From Methanofastidiosum sp. (GTDB lineage: Archaea > Methanobacteriota_B > Thermococci > Methanofastidiosales > Methanofastidiosaceae), in assembly GCA_035362715.1 (NCBI GenBank), contig DAOSDU010000002.1, positions 62,001-126,000 of the forward strand: a stretch of DNA of 64,000 nt, in the 5' to 3' direction. Below are positions 63,501-64,000 of this stretch, piece after piece. The position numbers and the translations under genes are program-made. Under the pieces are notes generated by a model, which made no database searches, was not told where the DNA came from, and saw nothing but the letters and a program-made list of their open reading frames with translations. Position 1 is the first letter of the stretch, and the number at the start of each line of letters is the position of its first letter.

Positions 63501-64000
63501 TTCACCAGCCGTAGGCTATTTCAATGGGGGCGGTAATTTGGATTCTAAAGGTGACGGAGAACTTGATGTTGTATGGGGAGCTATTGATGGAGTCGTCAGA
63601 GTTTATTTTGGAAAAAGGAATTCTTCAGAGATTTATTATTTAAACAATAGTCCAGATTGGAGCACATCACTAGGAGTTCCTAGTGTTATACCAAATCCCC
63701 AAATGCCTTTGTCTTATATTTGTTCATCTCCCGCAATTGTACAGACAGACTATAAAAATGATTATGAAGATATTATAATCTCTATTGTTCGCACTAGAAA
63801 TAATCAAAACTTTATCGACACAGTAATGTTGGACGGAAGTAACGGAACACCCATCTCCCGACCAATTATTACAAATGCTAATGATCCAACTAGAATAAAT
63901 TCAAATGCTAATGAAATAATTGGGGGGCATCCTGTAATACATTCGCCTGAAGGTCAATCTCATAGAGGCCCTCAAGTATTTGTTCCAGTAGGATCAAACA
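60586..64000 (+). CDS. Second giant pilin-like surface protein with FG-GAP repeats (3' end missing)
   Basis: ATG 60586 opens a frame that stays open to the last base, 1138 codons so far. N-terminus KKSQMHVVMAIMLIAILLAT is again pilin-like. Later parts (from about residue 745) carry FG-GAP/VCBS-like calcium repeats: SADVDNNGIIDVLIGL, GDINGDNDFEIVVGG and LADINQDGYKDIILID, as in integrin-type beta propellers. A Trp-rich region lies near residues 400-420. It starts nine bases after the preceding gene's stop, so both are one operon. Confidence 0.8.
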   Translation, partial: MKKRCIFNNNFINSKKSQMHVVMAIMLIAILLATVVFFWRTSEDFSQSYSESIDEKSFQNIATYIENTVAHNEIAWIERTLVQTNMVIPLAYDGQEYIGENEFFRIEYNTSKPNLLSLSSKDILAEIKDTKNVYLNTRFYLDGSYNIYSNPTIPALKDKNIIGDFFLYKIEPMVSGRSQEYIVHLTPTFKSAVIGDAGQPPESLAKSCFLLEYPKSYWSEYYNSGENTYSVYPSNYFIVNTKKNGIDNRYINYYTNIFIPSNSDMIESLSESPTKDILNDYIKSGGSLIMLSQSPTSKKKYDFLPINITFDKGKYDTIGVSKQHNITQNLEPYEIAGSYYSANATILDPFVDGPANEILLREVPYAPYLNNNPSLILSTWGAGKVVTTTVPIDIHSIVDNTFSVCPWWDPGELGNPPDWHFRKLVAVNSTTITRVNEPVKIIIDPTFDINKLAKEGFLDLEDTSINFDSIRVVELIGADPVRGICGNAIEISSQSYPFRPNLEESGYRAVPKEFHEHTIFFELEDSKDLRLEIEIPVGAQHKDEPFGSPYDINNRGSDTDFNITINDIPVRELLEHLSPLPAYPTNIPGYWDPYDGVSKGYAKYSVVLPQKYFHKGENKIRLKMSVPDNQIYTWYQNVIFRLYERRYPNEDVLFWQEYPPFYVYFSLGVSEQTQGISDSNTSPGQIRYYYIYFDIEKNGDKPTPDYREKLSSPIPKWSPQLDNQYAFKKPKYNDNYDIALDKYPIFMNVSSPSSADVDNNGIIDVLIGLRDGNVTAIKGSDGSILWKKPVVTINNPSRSGNTYYNYAGIAGSPTIGDINGDNDFEIVVGGATIQATFTRNNNRMEIDTLPSTVSILRGQDGLLLWSLEIDGALMSSPILADINQDGYKDIILIDTKIADLRYNANTKSFTNNPTITSTLYVFSGKEIFSGINPLDPRSLLLKHSVTVANPPYDARFFGRNVSGSLEFMIPNSSPAVGYFNGGGNLDSKGDGELDVVWGAIDGVVRVYFGKRNSSEIYYLNNSPDWSTSLGVPSVIPNPQMPLSYICSSPAIVQTDYKNDYEDIIISIVRTRNNQNFIDTVMLDGSNGTPISRPIITNANDPTRINSNANEIIGGHPVIHSPEGQSHRGPQVFVPVGSN

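Overview
The window is about 64 kb of an A+T-rich euryarchaeal chromosome. The archaeal markers are aIF2-beta, aEF-1-beta with its zinc-ribbon partner, an archaeal SRP RNA, DGGGP synthase (archaeal lipids), type III-like pilin signals and TATA/BRE promoters. A methanogen-type energy operon (HdrA, MvhDGA, HdrCB), SepCysS and the archaeal c-di-AMP synthase DacZ point to a methanogen-related lineage. A. Methanofastidiosales-type organism would fit (H2-dependent, Mvh/Hdr-based, low GC), but nothing in the window proves the taxon. No CRISPR array, transposase or prophage is visible.

Layout. 1-7 kb: small membrane and lipoproteins, tRNA-Gln, aIF2-beta, a sugar nucleotidyltransferase with a damaged start, AMMECR1, then a dacZ-mscS pair (c-di-AMP and osmotic release), tRNA-Ser and the SRP RNA. 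7-15.7 kb: EamA transporter, aminotransferase, a 59-aa protein coupled to SepCysS, ThiI, DGGGP synthase, a solo Cas4-like nuclease, a transglutaminase-like protein, a response regulator with a kinase-like membrane partner, and an A24 prepilin peptidase. 15.8-29.4 kb: the metabolic core. A fumarase (two subunits) and malic enzyme operon runs leftward; an ABC exporter and the eight-gene hdrA-mvhDGA-hdrCB-frdB/frdA-like operon run rightward. Upstream regions of the ABC gene and the hdr operon share a 71-bp ungapped element.

29.4-40.8 kb: a PaaK-like CoA ligase, a group of small Cys-containing unknown proteins, a hydrogenase maturation protease (probably for MvhA), a GlmU-like/GlmM pair, a DUF2117-like protein, two ECF-type ATPases, and a PfkB kinase overlapping ribose-1,5-bisphosphate isomerase. 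40.8-44.7 kb is a decaying stretch: tRNA-Thr, an antitoxin with an internally deleted RelE toxin, a small membrane protein ending at an in-frame TGA, the last 38 codons of a lost histidine kinase, and a MASE3-PAS sensor split by a frameshift in a T7 run.

44.7-64 kb: Fur-family regulator, DUF6508-like and TPR proteins, SemiSWEET, a secreted subtilase, a fused GMP synthase, an MBL hydrolase, a membrane-anchored CWB2/winged-helix regulator, the zinc-ribbon/aEF-1-beta pair, OsmC, a GTPBP1-like GTPase, a coiled-coil membrane protein, and two very large surface proteins with type IV pilin-like N-termini; the second runs off the window end.

How it fits together. H2 oxidised by MvhADG would feed HdrA, which bifurcates electrons to ferredoxin and to HdrBC. 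The adjoining fumarate-reductase-like FAD and Fe-S subunits resemble a thiol:fumarate reductase, and the fumarase/malic enzyme operon next door could supply or consume fumarate and malate. Six genes below usual ORF-length cut-offs or open at the window edge are reported here from direct reading: 9177-9356, 36979-37080, 44523-44609, 51800-51955, the 5' partial gene 1-96 and the 3' partial gene 60586-64000.
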